From NCBI RefSeq assembly GCF_007830445.1, contig NZ_VLKR01000005.1, positions 162,564 to 226,563 of the forward strand: a DNA stretch of 64,000 nucleotides. Direction: 5' to 3'. The translations under genes and the position numbers were made by a program. Shown piece after piece: positions 45,402 to 52,236 of this stretch (position 1 is the first letter of the stretch; every line of letters begins with the position of its first letter). The DNA is from Sphingobacterium siyangense (GTDB lineage Bacteria; Bacteroidota; Bacteroidia; Sphingobacteriales; Sphingobacteriaceae). Under the pieces are notes generated by a model, which was not told the origin of the DNA, did not search any database, and was given only the letters and a program-made list of their open reading frames with translations.

Positions 45402-46439
45402 ATGACCAATTCCGTAAATCAATTTTTAAAAACTTTAGAAATTAGCGATTTTTCTGCCACACCTAAGTATTTGCAATTGGCAAATACAATTATCGATGCT
45501 GTTAAAAATGAAACATTGGTCAGAGATGATATGCTCCCTTCTATTAATGAGCTCAGTGCATATCTGGAAATATCACGTGACACTGTAGAAAAAGCATACC
45601 GCTATCTTAAGAAAAATGAAATTATAGCATCTAATCCCGGAAAGGGGTATTATGTAAATAAAACGGATGTAGAATCCAAACTTAAGATAGCACTCTTTCT
45701 AAATAAACTAAGTGCCCATAAAAAGATAGTATACGATTCCTTTGCAAAAGAGCTGAGTGATTATGCCAACTTGGATCTATTTGTATACAATTCAGACCTA
45801 TCGTATCTGAATACATTGTTGGGAAGCTTAACGAAAACATATGACCACTATGTTTTATTCCCCCATTTCAAAGAGGGAAGGGACAAAGCGCCGGATATCA
45901 TCCGAAAAATTCCTGCAGAAAAACTCATGTTATTGGGTCGCTTTATTGAGGATGTACCGGGCGAATTTCCTGCTGTTTATGAAAATTATGAGCAGGATAT
46001 TTATAGTGCCCTGGAGGAGGCTAACGAGTCATTAAGTAAATATCAGATGCTCAAATTGGTGTTTCCAGATCATAGCGATTTTCCAAAAGCTATTATTAAA
46101 GGATTTTATAAATTCTGTCAGCAATATGCTTTTGATCACGAATTGGTCGCCGACCTCCATCGTGAAAAAGTTGTAAAGGAGACTTGCTACATCAATATTA
46201 TTGAAGATGATCTTGTCAAGTTATTGAATAAGATTATACAGAAAAAATTGGTCATCGGGATGGATGTTGGGGTTATATCCTATAATGAAACACCATTGAA
46301 AAAATTTATATTGAATGGTATTACGACGATATCGACCGATTTTGAAATGATGGGGCGATTGGCTGCCGAATTGATCAGAAGTAAATCAAAGGAACGTGTT
46401 GAAGTCCCATTCTATTTAAAACTTAGGCCTTCTGTATAG
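45402..46439 (+). CDS. GntR-type regulator with LacI-like sugar-binding domain
   Basis: Cytoplasmic DNA-binding regulator of 345 residues. The N-terminal winged helix (about residues 20-90) shows LQLANTIIDAVKN, LPSINELSAYLEISRDTVEKAY and NEIIASNPGKGYYV. The rest resembles a periplasmic-binding-protein fold (LVIGMDVGVISYNE, ILNGITTISTDFEMMGRLAAELI), a layout used by monosaccharide-responsive repressors in Bacteroidota. It is the only regulator within the PUL: no hybrid two-component sensor or ECF-sigma/anti-sigma pair is seen. It could control the SusCD and enzyme operons in response to an imported sugar such as rhamnose or galacturonate; this is inference. A hairpin terminator follows immediately. 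Confidence 0.88.
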   Translation: MTNSVNQFLKTLEISDFSATPKYLQLANTIIDAVKNETLVRDDMLPSINELSAYLEISRDTVEKAYRYLKKNEIIASNPGKGYYVNKTDVESKLKIALFLNKLSAHKKIVYDSFAKELSDYANLDLFVYNSDLSYLNTLLGSLTKTYDHYVLFPHFKEGRDKAPDIIRKIPAEKLMLLGRFIEDVPGEFPAVYENYEQDIYSALEEANESLSKYQMLKLVFPDHSDFPKAIIKGFYKFCQQYAFDHELVADLHREKVVKETCYINIIEDDLVKLLNKIIQKKLVIGMDVGVISYNETPLKKFILNGITTISTDFEMMGRLAAELIRSKSKERVEVPFYLKLRPSV

Positions 46440-46442
46440 ACC

Positions 46443-46482
46443 AAAAAAAACAGACTAATCGTGCTGATTAGCCTGTTTTTTT
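46443..46482 (+). terminator. Terminator after the GntR-type gene
   Basis: Hairpin with arms CTAATC/GATTAG extended by CAG/CTG across one mismatch, a GTGCT loop (46461-46465), preceded by eight A and followed by seven T. It can work in both directions and separates the PUL from the minus-strand gene at 46547. Confidence 0.8.
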
Positions 46483-46546
46483 GATAAATATTTCCTAGCT
46501 CTTTTCGTATTATGATGCAATAATCAAAGAAGCAGCTAGTTGATTT

Positions 46547-47119
46547 TTATTTCTTTAAGGTCTTCACAGGAAATAGATCAATAACACCTTTTGCAACCTT
46601 GCTGATGTTATTAATTGCTTTTTCTGGATTGTCAACATCGCCAGAACCACGTGCCTGCCAGATCACTGCGTTTGTTTTACGATCGATGGCTTCGATAATC
46701 AAATGACCATAACGATAGCGTTCTTTTGCAACTGGGTAATAACCGCCACCATAGTAATATGGTGAAAACCATGGACGGTACCAACCCCAGGGGCCACCCC
46801 ATCCGTAATAACCGCCGCCGCCATAGATCAAACGGCTTTTATTGTTGACAATGGTAATATACCGAAATAGTAAATCAGGATTATCTTTAGAATATTGTAG
46901 GCCCTTTGCCTCCAGCGCAGTATTCGCGGCATCCAGGATATTAGCTTTGGCGATATCGTTGTCAAAATAAGACTTCGAAAGCGAGTCTACCGGAGGTAAC
47001 CAAGCATACGTCTTGAAAGGAGTAAAATCCATCTTTTCTACCCGAGTGGTATTGTATTGATAAGACGAACATGATGCGAGTGCAACGCAAAGCACCAAAA
47101 ATAATAGAATCTTTTTCAT
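46547..47119 (-). CDS. DUF4136-type lipoprotein
   Basis: Envelope lipoprotein of 190 residues, signal MKKILLFLVLCVALASC with a lipobox Cys at 17. It has the DUF4136 pattern: DFTPFKTYAWLPP near the N-terminus, a degenerate Gly/Tyr/Trp-rich low-complexity segment (about residues 98-128, GGGGYYGWGGPWGWYRP then SPYYYGGGYYP), and LIIEAIDRKTNAVIWQARGSG towards the end. Function is unknown. It is not part of the PUL by orientation. The 285-bp space to nadE shows no feature I can support. Confidence 0.85.
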   Translation of the reverse strand: MKKILLFLVLCVALASCSSYQYNTTRVEKMDFTPFKTYAWLPPVDSLSKSYFDNDIAKANILDAANTALEAKGLQYSKDNPDLLFRYITIVNNKSRLIYGGGGYYGWGGPWGWYRPWFSPYYYGGGYYPVAKERYRYGHLIIEAIDRKTNAVIWQARGSGDVDNPEKAINNISKVAKGVIDLFPVKTLKK

Positions 47120-47404
47120 CGTAGTAATTTATTTATCAACTGTGATGAATCTACCATGAGTATTCTGTCGCTGCATTGGACAACCACACTCATGATGGTT
47201 CATGGCCTATATGGAACTTATATTTATTTAACTAATTTGTTCTTATTCTTTATCCGCATACCTTTCAATTGTAAAAAATAGTACAGTTGACGGTCTTCAT
47301 GGCAATTGTTTTTTTATCGTCTGGGATGCTGCCATCCTTTTTGATTTTACAATCTATTACTTTAGACAAAAAACTATAAATATGGTTTAATCCGAATTGT
47401 AAAA

Positions 47405-49048
47405 TTAATACGGATATTTTGCCACCAACGGAATCTGCCTTCCTGGACCAAAAGCTTTTGCACTAATACGCAGGATGGGAGGAGCTTGAAAACGTTTGAA
47501 TTCCGCATTATTAACCAATTTACATACCCTTTCTACTAACGATTTTTCAAAGCCCATTGCTACAACCTCAGATCCCGCTTTCTCATTTTCGATGAGTTCA
47601 AAGAGGATTTGATCCAATAGATCGTATTCCGGCAGCGAGTCCGAATCTTTTTGATCTGGCCGAAGTTCCGCAGAAGGCGCTTTTTCAATGGTATTGACTG
47701 GAATGATCTCCCTTTCTCGATTGATATAGCGCGCTAAATCATAGGCTTTGGATTTGTAAACATCACCGATTACAGAGATGGAACCTGCCATATCACCATA
47801 GAGTGTACCATATCCTACAGCAGCCTCACTTTTGTTGGATGTATTGAGTAAAATATTGCCGAATTTATTGGAAGCGGCCATCAGAATTACCGCACGTGCG
47901 CGCGCTTGAATATTCTCTTCAGTCGTATCTGGCTGCAGCCCTTCAAAAAGAGGAGCTAAACTATGTTCGAAGGCATTGGCAATATCTTTGATCGGAACGA
48001 TATAATGTTTGCAACCGGTATTGTTGACAAGATCCATCGCATCTTTTATCGAATGGTCGGAAGAGTAGACCGATGGCATCAGTATGGCTAATACATTATC
48101 GGCACCCAGAGCCTCGCAGGCCAAAGCAGCAACTAAGGCCGAATCTAGCCCACCGGACAAACCTAAAACCGCCTTCTTGAAACCAGATTTTTGAAAATAA
48201 TCACGTAGCCCAAGGATCAATGCATCATGTATAAGAGCCATCTCAGCTATAGACTCTTTCGAAGATGCTGTGGTGGAGGTTATATTTTGTTGATGGTAGG
48301 TGACAAATTGAAGATCTTCTTCAAAGCTTTTTAGCTCAGCAATTTTTGTTCCTTCATTATTCAGGGCGATTGAGCGGCCGTCAAAGATAATATCCATGTG
48401 AGCACCAATTTGATTGACATAAATTAGCGGTCTGCCAGACTTTTTTACCTGTTGGCTGAGGACCTTGATCCGTTCATCAAAATGGGTATAGGAAAAAGGG
48501 GATGCCGCAATATTGATGAGGAGGTCTGGATTTTCTTTTCTCAGCTCTGCCATGGGGTCACCAACGTAAGAGTTGCCCCCTTCGTCATCATCCCACAAAT
48601 CTTCACATATGGTTAAGGCGATTTTTACGCCGTTCAACTCGATACAATCAAAACGTCTGCTGGGTTCAAAATAACGATATTCATCAAATACATCGTAATC
48701 GGGCAAAAGGCCTTTTTTAACAATGTTTCGGACTGCCCCATGCTCAATAAATACAGCGGTATTATAAAGCTCTTTGCCCTCAGGATCACTGTTTTTGACT
48801 GGGGCTCCGATGATACAGGCGATATCCTGACAATGAGCAGCAATTTGATGAATAGCTTCATCGCATTGACGTTTAAAGGCCTTACTCCGCAAAAGATCCT
48901 TGGCAGGATAACCACCAATTGCGAGTTCGGCGAAAATAATAAGATCGGCCGTTGCTTCTTTGGCCTGTTGGATCGCGCTAATTATTTTTTTAGTATTTGC
49001 TTCAAAATTACCGATATGGTAATTCAATTGTGCTAAAGCTATTTTCAT
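47405..49048 (-). CDS. nadE: Glutamine-dependent NAD+ synthetase
   Basis: Last step of NAD+ synthesis: amidates deamido-NAD+ using glutamine. It has 547 residues. The N-terminal nitrilase-type glutaminase domain carries a catalytic triad of Glu41 (IFAEL), Lys112 (VKKGLLPD) and Cys148 (TICEDLW). The C-terminal ATP-pyrophosphatase domain carries LGLSGGLDSALVAAL and the later NTSNKSEAAVGYGTLYGDM block. Cytoplasmic enzyme; standard size for the two-domain form. A TAAATTTG -7-like element lies 54 bases upstream of the start on the minus strand (49102-49109). High confidence. Confidence 0.96.
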   Translation of the reverse strand: MKIALAQLNYHIGNFEANTKKIISAIQQAKEATADLIIFAELAIGGYPAKDLLRSKAFKRQCDEAIHQIAAHCQDIACIIGAPVKNSDPEGKELYNTAVFIEHGAVRNIVKKGLLPDYDVFDEYRYFEPSRRFDCIELNGVKIALTICEDLWDDDEGGNSYVGDPMAELRKENPDLLINIAASPFSYTHFDERIKVLSQQVKKSGRPLIYVNQIGAHMDIIFDGRSIALNNEGTKIAELKSFEEDLQFVTYHQQNITSTTASSKESIAEMALIHDALILGLRDYFQKSGFKKAVLGLSGGLDSALVAALACEALGADNVLAILMPSVYSSDHSIKDAMDLVNNTGCKHYIVPIKDIANAFEHSLAPLFEGLQPDTTEENIQARARAVILMAASNKFGNILLNTSNKSEAAVGYGTLYGDMAGSISVIGDVYKSKAYDLARYINREREIIPVNTIEKAPSAELRPDQKDSDSLPEYDLLDQILFELIENEKAGSEVVAMGFEKSLVERVCKLVNNAEFKRFQAPPILRISAKAFGPGRQIPLVAKYPY

Positions 49049-49101
49049 ATGCTATTAATCGTCTAACTAAATAAGATACCAATTGATGTCGGATCTTCTC
49101 A

Positions 49102-49109
49102 CAAATTTA
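49102..49109 (-). promoter_or_regulatory. Candidate -7 element for nadE
   Basis: CAAATTTA on the + strand is TAAATTTG on the minus strand, matching the Bacteroidota TAnnTTTG box, 54 bases before the nadE start. The -33 TTG is weak (CTG at 49128-49130), so confidence is moderate. Confidence 0.4.
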
Positions 49110-49188
49110 TTTCTTTTTTTTGATACTCAGACCACCCTTGGTCGAATAAAAGCGCTAAGATTTTATTGCCTCTTTCGGCTCGCAAGCG

Positions 49189-49232
49189 GAGTGCGTGCAC
49201 AGTGAGTCCACGTTGGGTCCACCTTTTAAACT
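49189..49232. repeat. 11-bp-period repeat, inverted copy of the 11.7-kb array
   Basis: Units GAGTGCGTGCA, CAGTGAGTCCA, CGTTGGGTCCA and CCTTTTAAACT follow each other at 11-bp spacing. Positions 49195-49228 are the reverse complement of 11743-11776 with one mismatch over 34 bases, which is far beyond chance for two intergenic spots 37 kb apart. Confidence 0.65.
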
Positions 49233-49476
49233 GCTGTCATTGTAGATGCACGCTTTTTACAAGTTGGGAGCAAATCGACGTTAGGAATAACTTTTTTATA
49301 TGCTATTTACAAGGAGCAGTATGGGAAATTGCAAATGAGCACCGATTGGTTATACAGCTCTTTGGCTGAAGATTTTGTTATTGAAAATCGAAAGGTTAGT
49401 AGACTCCCTTTTAAGACACAAGGAGTGCTAAATTGTTTTAACATAATTTTAACAACGTTAAATGCTGTTAAATTTC

Positions 49477-49507
49477 TTGACATGAAAGCAGATCTGTAGT
49501 ACCTTTG
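49477..49507 (+). promoter_or_regulatory. Bacteroidota-type promoter of a candidate small RNA
   Basis: TTG at 49477-49479, a 20-base spacer, and TACCTTTG at 49500-49507: an exact match to the phylum's consensus architecture. Expected start of transcription is near 49513. The first downstream element is a terminator, not an ORF. Confidence 0.7.
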
Positions 49508-49512
49508 ATATA

Positions 49513-49623
49513 TCAAAAGAAACGAAAGATATTAAAAATAATATATAAAGAACTTTTCATAATTTAGGTTAATAATTGGTTAGGTAAAGCTCGGAGTTCC
49601 CCACTTCGAGCTTTTATTTTTTC
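49513..49623 (+). ncRNA. Candidate small RNA of about 110 nt
   Basis: Lies between a consensus promoter and a strong intrinsic terminator: a 12-bp stem (49586-49597 with 49603-49614, one G-T pair), a TCCCC loop, then a T-rich tail to 49623. The body is A/T-rich, has no ATG, and no ORF follows before the next, oppositely oriented gene. It does not resemble tRNA, 6S or tmRNA. It is best read as an independent regulatory RNA whose C-rich terminator loop could be an interaction site; identity unknown. Confidence 0.55.
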
Positions 49624-49812
49624 TAAAATCCTGTTTCGAGTGGTGTTTCAACTTCCTCCTTGGTTTAATTAATTTAAAGTGTTGTTTTCGGATCATACCA
49701 TTACCGCACAGCAGCGATCCTTTTGTTACTTAAGTATAGCGCCTTTCTTTTTTCTCTCATTTTTTCTACAGAAAAATTAGAATTAGATAGTGACCAAATT
49801 AATTCTTTAGAC

Positions 49813-49889
49813 AGTGCTTGTTCAGTGATCGTTCAGTGCTTGTTCAGTGATTGCTCAGTGAGCACTGAATTATTAGTGACTGATCACTG
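49813..49889. repeat. Tandem 11-bp repeat array
   Basis: Units at exact 11-bp spacing: AGTGCTTGTTC, AGTGATCGTTC, AGTGCTTGTTC, AGTGATTGCTC, AGTGAGCACTG, then AATTATTAGTG and ACTGATCACTG. The AGTG core is constant in the first five units. It shares period and the AGTG theme with the arrays at 49189 and 11713. Too short and without spacers to be CRISPR. Confidence 0.75.
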
Positions 49890-50130
49890 TTTAAAAATTG
49901 ATTAAAAATTATTATTAGGTATAAGTAGGTATCAAGATATATCAGTATTAATATCGATCTTACTTTTGAGTTTTTGGATAATTTTGGAAACACTAAAACT
50001 ATCGTCCAATAAACAGATCAATCCTTATTTCTTAGTTTGAAGAGATTGTGGGAGCATATTTCCCTGTAGAGAGGGGGCGATATGAGGCAATGATGCTGTG
50101 AAGGTTTATGTTGAAAACCTCTTTGAACTA

Positions 50131-50166
50131 AAAAGCTCCTAAAATGAGATCATTTTAGGAGCTTTT
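50131..50166 (-). terminator. Terminator of the FKBP-type gene (bidirectional shape)
   Basis: Perfect 16-bp stem (50131-50146 with 50151-50166) and a 4-base loop. T-tracts exist on both strands, that on the minus strand coming from the AAAA arm. It lies 30 bases downstream of the gene ending at 50196. Confidence 0.8.
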
Positions 50167-50195
50167 ATGCTTTATTGCTTCAGAAGGGGCGATAA

Positions 50196-50789
50196 TTATT
50201 TGATATCTGTAACTTCAATGACAAAATCCAATGGTGAGTTTGCCGGAATAGTTCCGACAGCCTGGTTTTGGTATCCATAAAGGGAAGGTGCCATGATGTG
50301 AATTTTACTGCCTTTTTGTAGACCTTTTTCGGTTAAGCCGCCCAATTTCATGTCACCGATTTTTTGTGGTGCAAATGCGAAGGTCCAAGCAGGAATAATG
50401 GTGCTATAAAATGGATATTGATACCCCGTGTTTGTGATGATTTCAAATTCTTTGGCCGTATCAGTTTTATCAAATACACTTCCACTCAATAACTTTCCAA
50501 CATATTTTACAGTCGGTTTAAATTTTAAGTATTTACCATTTAATGTGTCAACCACTTTATATTCATAATTTCCGGTTCCTTCGGCAAGAATTTCATACCA
50601 AATTCCTGTTTCGCTGTTGTATTGTGCAGCAGGGTAATTTTGGCTAACGTAATTTTTAAGTGTTACAGAATCCGTCTTAAATTGTGCATTCGCATCATAA
50701 ACAGGCGCATCGTCACTTTTGTTACAGCTTACAATAAGGAAAGCGATTGCTGCAATTCCCATGAATAGTGGTGATAACAGTTTTTTCAT
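50196..50789 (-). CDS. FKBP-type peptidyl-prolyl isomerase lipoprotein, copy 1
   Basis: Envelope-anchored folding helper of 197 residues. Lipoprotein signal ends FLIVSC-NK (Cys22). The C-terminal half (about residues 88-197) has the FKBP pattern VKYVGKLLSGSVFDKT, GLQKGSKIHIMAPSLYGY, PANSPLDFVIEVTDI. The N-terminal half is a linker typical of such lipoproteins. It has its own terminator and a TACATTTG -7-like box on the minus strand (50845-50852). It is related to the gene at 51008 but diverged. Confidence 0.88.
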   Translation of the reverse strand: MKKLLSPLFMGIAAIAFLIVSCNKSDDAPVYDANAQFKTDSVTLKNYVSQNYPAAQYNSETGIWYEILAEGTGNYEYKVVDTLNGKYLKFKPTVKYVGKLLSGSVFDKTDTAKEFEIITNTGYQYPFYSTIIPAWTFAFAPQKIGDMKLGGLTEKGLQKGSKIHIMAPSLYGYQNQAVGTIPANSPLDFVIEVTDIK

Positions 50790-50844
50790 TGTATTTTTTT
50801 ATTGGTTTTTCAAGGAAAAGCTATTTTCTATAAAAGTAGCTTTG

Positions 50845-50852
50845 CAAATGTA
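50845..50852 (-). promoter_or_regulatory. Candidate -7 element for the FKBP-type gene
   Basis: CAAATGTA on the + strand reads TACATTTG on the minus strand, 56 bases before the start at 50789. No clear TTG at -33. Confidence 0.35.
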
Positions 50853-50950
50853 TATTATTTTTTCTTCGTTAGAAGTTTTCACTGTAAGAATTAACATTTT
50901 GATACAGTAATTTACACTTCTGATCGTGGACTACGGCGGTGGTTGCTTAC

Positions 50951-50982
50951 AAAAAAGCCATTCTCACGAGGAAAATGGCTTT
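50951..50982 (-). terminator. Terminator of the second FKBP-type gene
   Basis: Stem AAAGCCATT (50954-50962) with AATGGCTTT (50974-50982); the A-run at 50951-50956 supplies a T-tract on the minus strand. It lies 26 bases after the stop of the gene at 51008. Confidence 0.65.
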
Positions 50983-51007
50983 GATGAATGCATTGTTTTT
51001 CATTTTT

Positions 51008-51679
51008 TTATTTAACAGCACCAACAGCTTTTAGGTCGATGGTGTATACTACCGGTGTATTTTTAGGAACAGTTACCTTTTCGCTTCCCGTTGTATATTC
51101 CACTTGATCAAAAGAATAGTAAGAAGGAGCAATAAAGCTAATTTTATCACCTTTTTGCAATCCTTTTTGTAATAAACCTTCAAATCTTACATCTTGACCT
51201 TGGATATTAATAATGGTAGGAATAAATGCTTGCACCCACGCTTGTCCATAAGTTTTTATGGCAACGCGGATGTCGTCATAAACTTTAGGAACACCATCTG
51301 TATTTTTGTCGAATACAGTTCCATCCATTAGTTCACCTTTGAAGTTTAAGGTTGCAGACCACGCGTTTGCTTGTGGACCATAATAGCCAACACTTCCTGT
51401 ATAACTATATGGTGTTGAATTATCTGTTGCAAGCTCTACTTTGTACCAAATTCCTGTGGAGTCGGAAAACCGTGCATTTTCTTTCCATTTGGATTTGGCA
51501 TACTGCTCTAAAAGAGGAGCTTGTATTTTTAGTAGGGAATCCCTGCGTGCTTTTTCTTTTCTAGCAGCTTCTATTTGTTGTCTATTCAATGCATCATAAT
51601 CGATATTATCTTTATTACAAGCCGTAAATAGAACTCCCAGACACAAAAACGCCATTAATAATTTCGTGATATTTTTCAT
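51008..51679 (-). CDS. FKBP-type peptidyl-prolyl isomerase lipoprotein, copy 2
   Basis: Second lipoprotein foldase-like protein, 223 residues, signal ending LFTAC-NK (Cys21). A charged helical segment (residues 30-65, RQQIEAARKEKARRDSLLK) precedes the FKBP-like domain (LNFKGELMDGTVFDKNTDG, GLLQKGLQKGDKISFIAPSYY, VPKNTPVVYTIDLKAV). Several aromatic residues of the classical FKBP pocket are not obvious, so activity is uncertain. Separate terminators suggest that copies 1 and 2 are transcribed independently. Confidence 0.87.
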   Translation of the reverse strand: MKNITKLLMAFLCLGVLFTACNKDNIDYDALNRQQIEAARKEKARRDSLLKIQAPLLEQYAKSKWKENARFSDSTGIWYKVELATDNSTPYSYTGSVGYYGPQANAWSATLNFKGELMDGTVFDKNTDGVPKVYDDIRVAIKTYGQAWVQAFIPTIINIQGQDVRFEGLLQKGLQKGDKISFIAPSYYSFDQVEYTTGSEKVTVPKNTPVVYTIDLKAVGAVK

Positions 51680-51754
51680 AATTTCTTAAAGTGTGTATTA
51701 ATTATAAAATCCAAAACGCAGGAATAATGGAGTTCGCTACACGTAAATGTTAAA

Positions 51755-52222
51755 TTATTCTAAAAAAACAGCTAACTCCTTTGATTTCAGGTATTTTTGT
51801 TGTATGTTTTTTAACCGAAATTCACTGTCAAAACGTAGGAGAGTTGGGAAAATCATTTTTCTCCTTTGTAGCAATTGCAAAGCTAAAGGATGGAATTGTC
51901 CTGTTTTTTTTCTTTTGCTTAAGGGCTTCCATATGCTTCGATCAAAAGCAATCTCATCGATAGATTCTGCGTCAAGCTTCACCGCATAGTAGCGCTTGTT
52001 GATTAATTGGACAATCTCTTTTTTTGTAAAGATTTCCTGTTCCATTTTTCGGCAGTAGCTGCACCAATCTGTATGAATAAAGAGCAGTGTTTCGCGTGGT
52101 GAAACGGCCAGGAGTGAATCCAATTGCGCAAAATCAATCCAATTTATCCGCTCCTGTCCATAGTGGCAGAGCGGATAAAAGAATAGGATCACTAGCACAT
52201 ATATTTTTTGGAAATGCTTCAT
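51755..52222 (-). CDS. Exported thioredoxin-fold protein
   Basis: Periplasmic thiol-redox protein of 155 residues, signal peptide ending CHYGQ. The active-site motif WCSYC lies in LLFIHTDWCSYCRKMEQE, with the cis-Pro loop IFPTLLRFD. It resembles the thioredoxin_7-like group with a long insertion before the cis-Pro. It starts 14 bases after the TonB receptor's stop, so both are probably on one mRNA. It may keep cysteines of the receptor's plug (a CxxC) or a metal ligand reduced; this is inference. Confidence 0.85.
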   Translation of the reverse strand: MKHFQKIYVLVILFFYPLCHYGQERINWIDFAQLDSLLAVSPRETLLFIHTDWCSYCRKMEQEIFTKKEIVQLINKRYYAVKLDAESIDEIAFDRSIWKPLSKRKKTGQFHPLALQLLQRRKMIFPTLLRFDSEFRLKNIQQKYLKSKELAVFLE

Positions 52223-52236
52223 ATCCCAAATTTATG

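Larger units (their letters stand above)
49049..50195. other. 1.15-kb intergenic region: repeats and candidate small RNA
   Basis: No protein gene is supported here. It contains the nadE promoter region, two 11-bp-period arrays (49189-49232 and 49813-49889), a complete promoter-to-terminator unit (49477-49623) and the terminator for the FKBP gene (50131-50166). The remaining stretches (49624-49812 and 49890-50130) show nothing recognisable. Confidence 0.6.

Noticed and set aside
49813..49889. CRISPR-like short repeat array
   Set aside because: Units are 11 bp and contiguous with no unique spacers, and no cas genes occur in the window.
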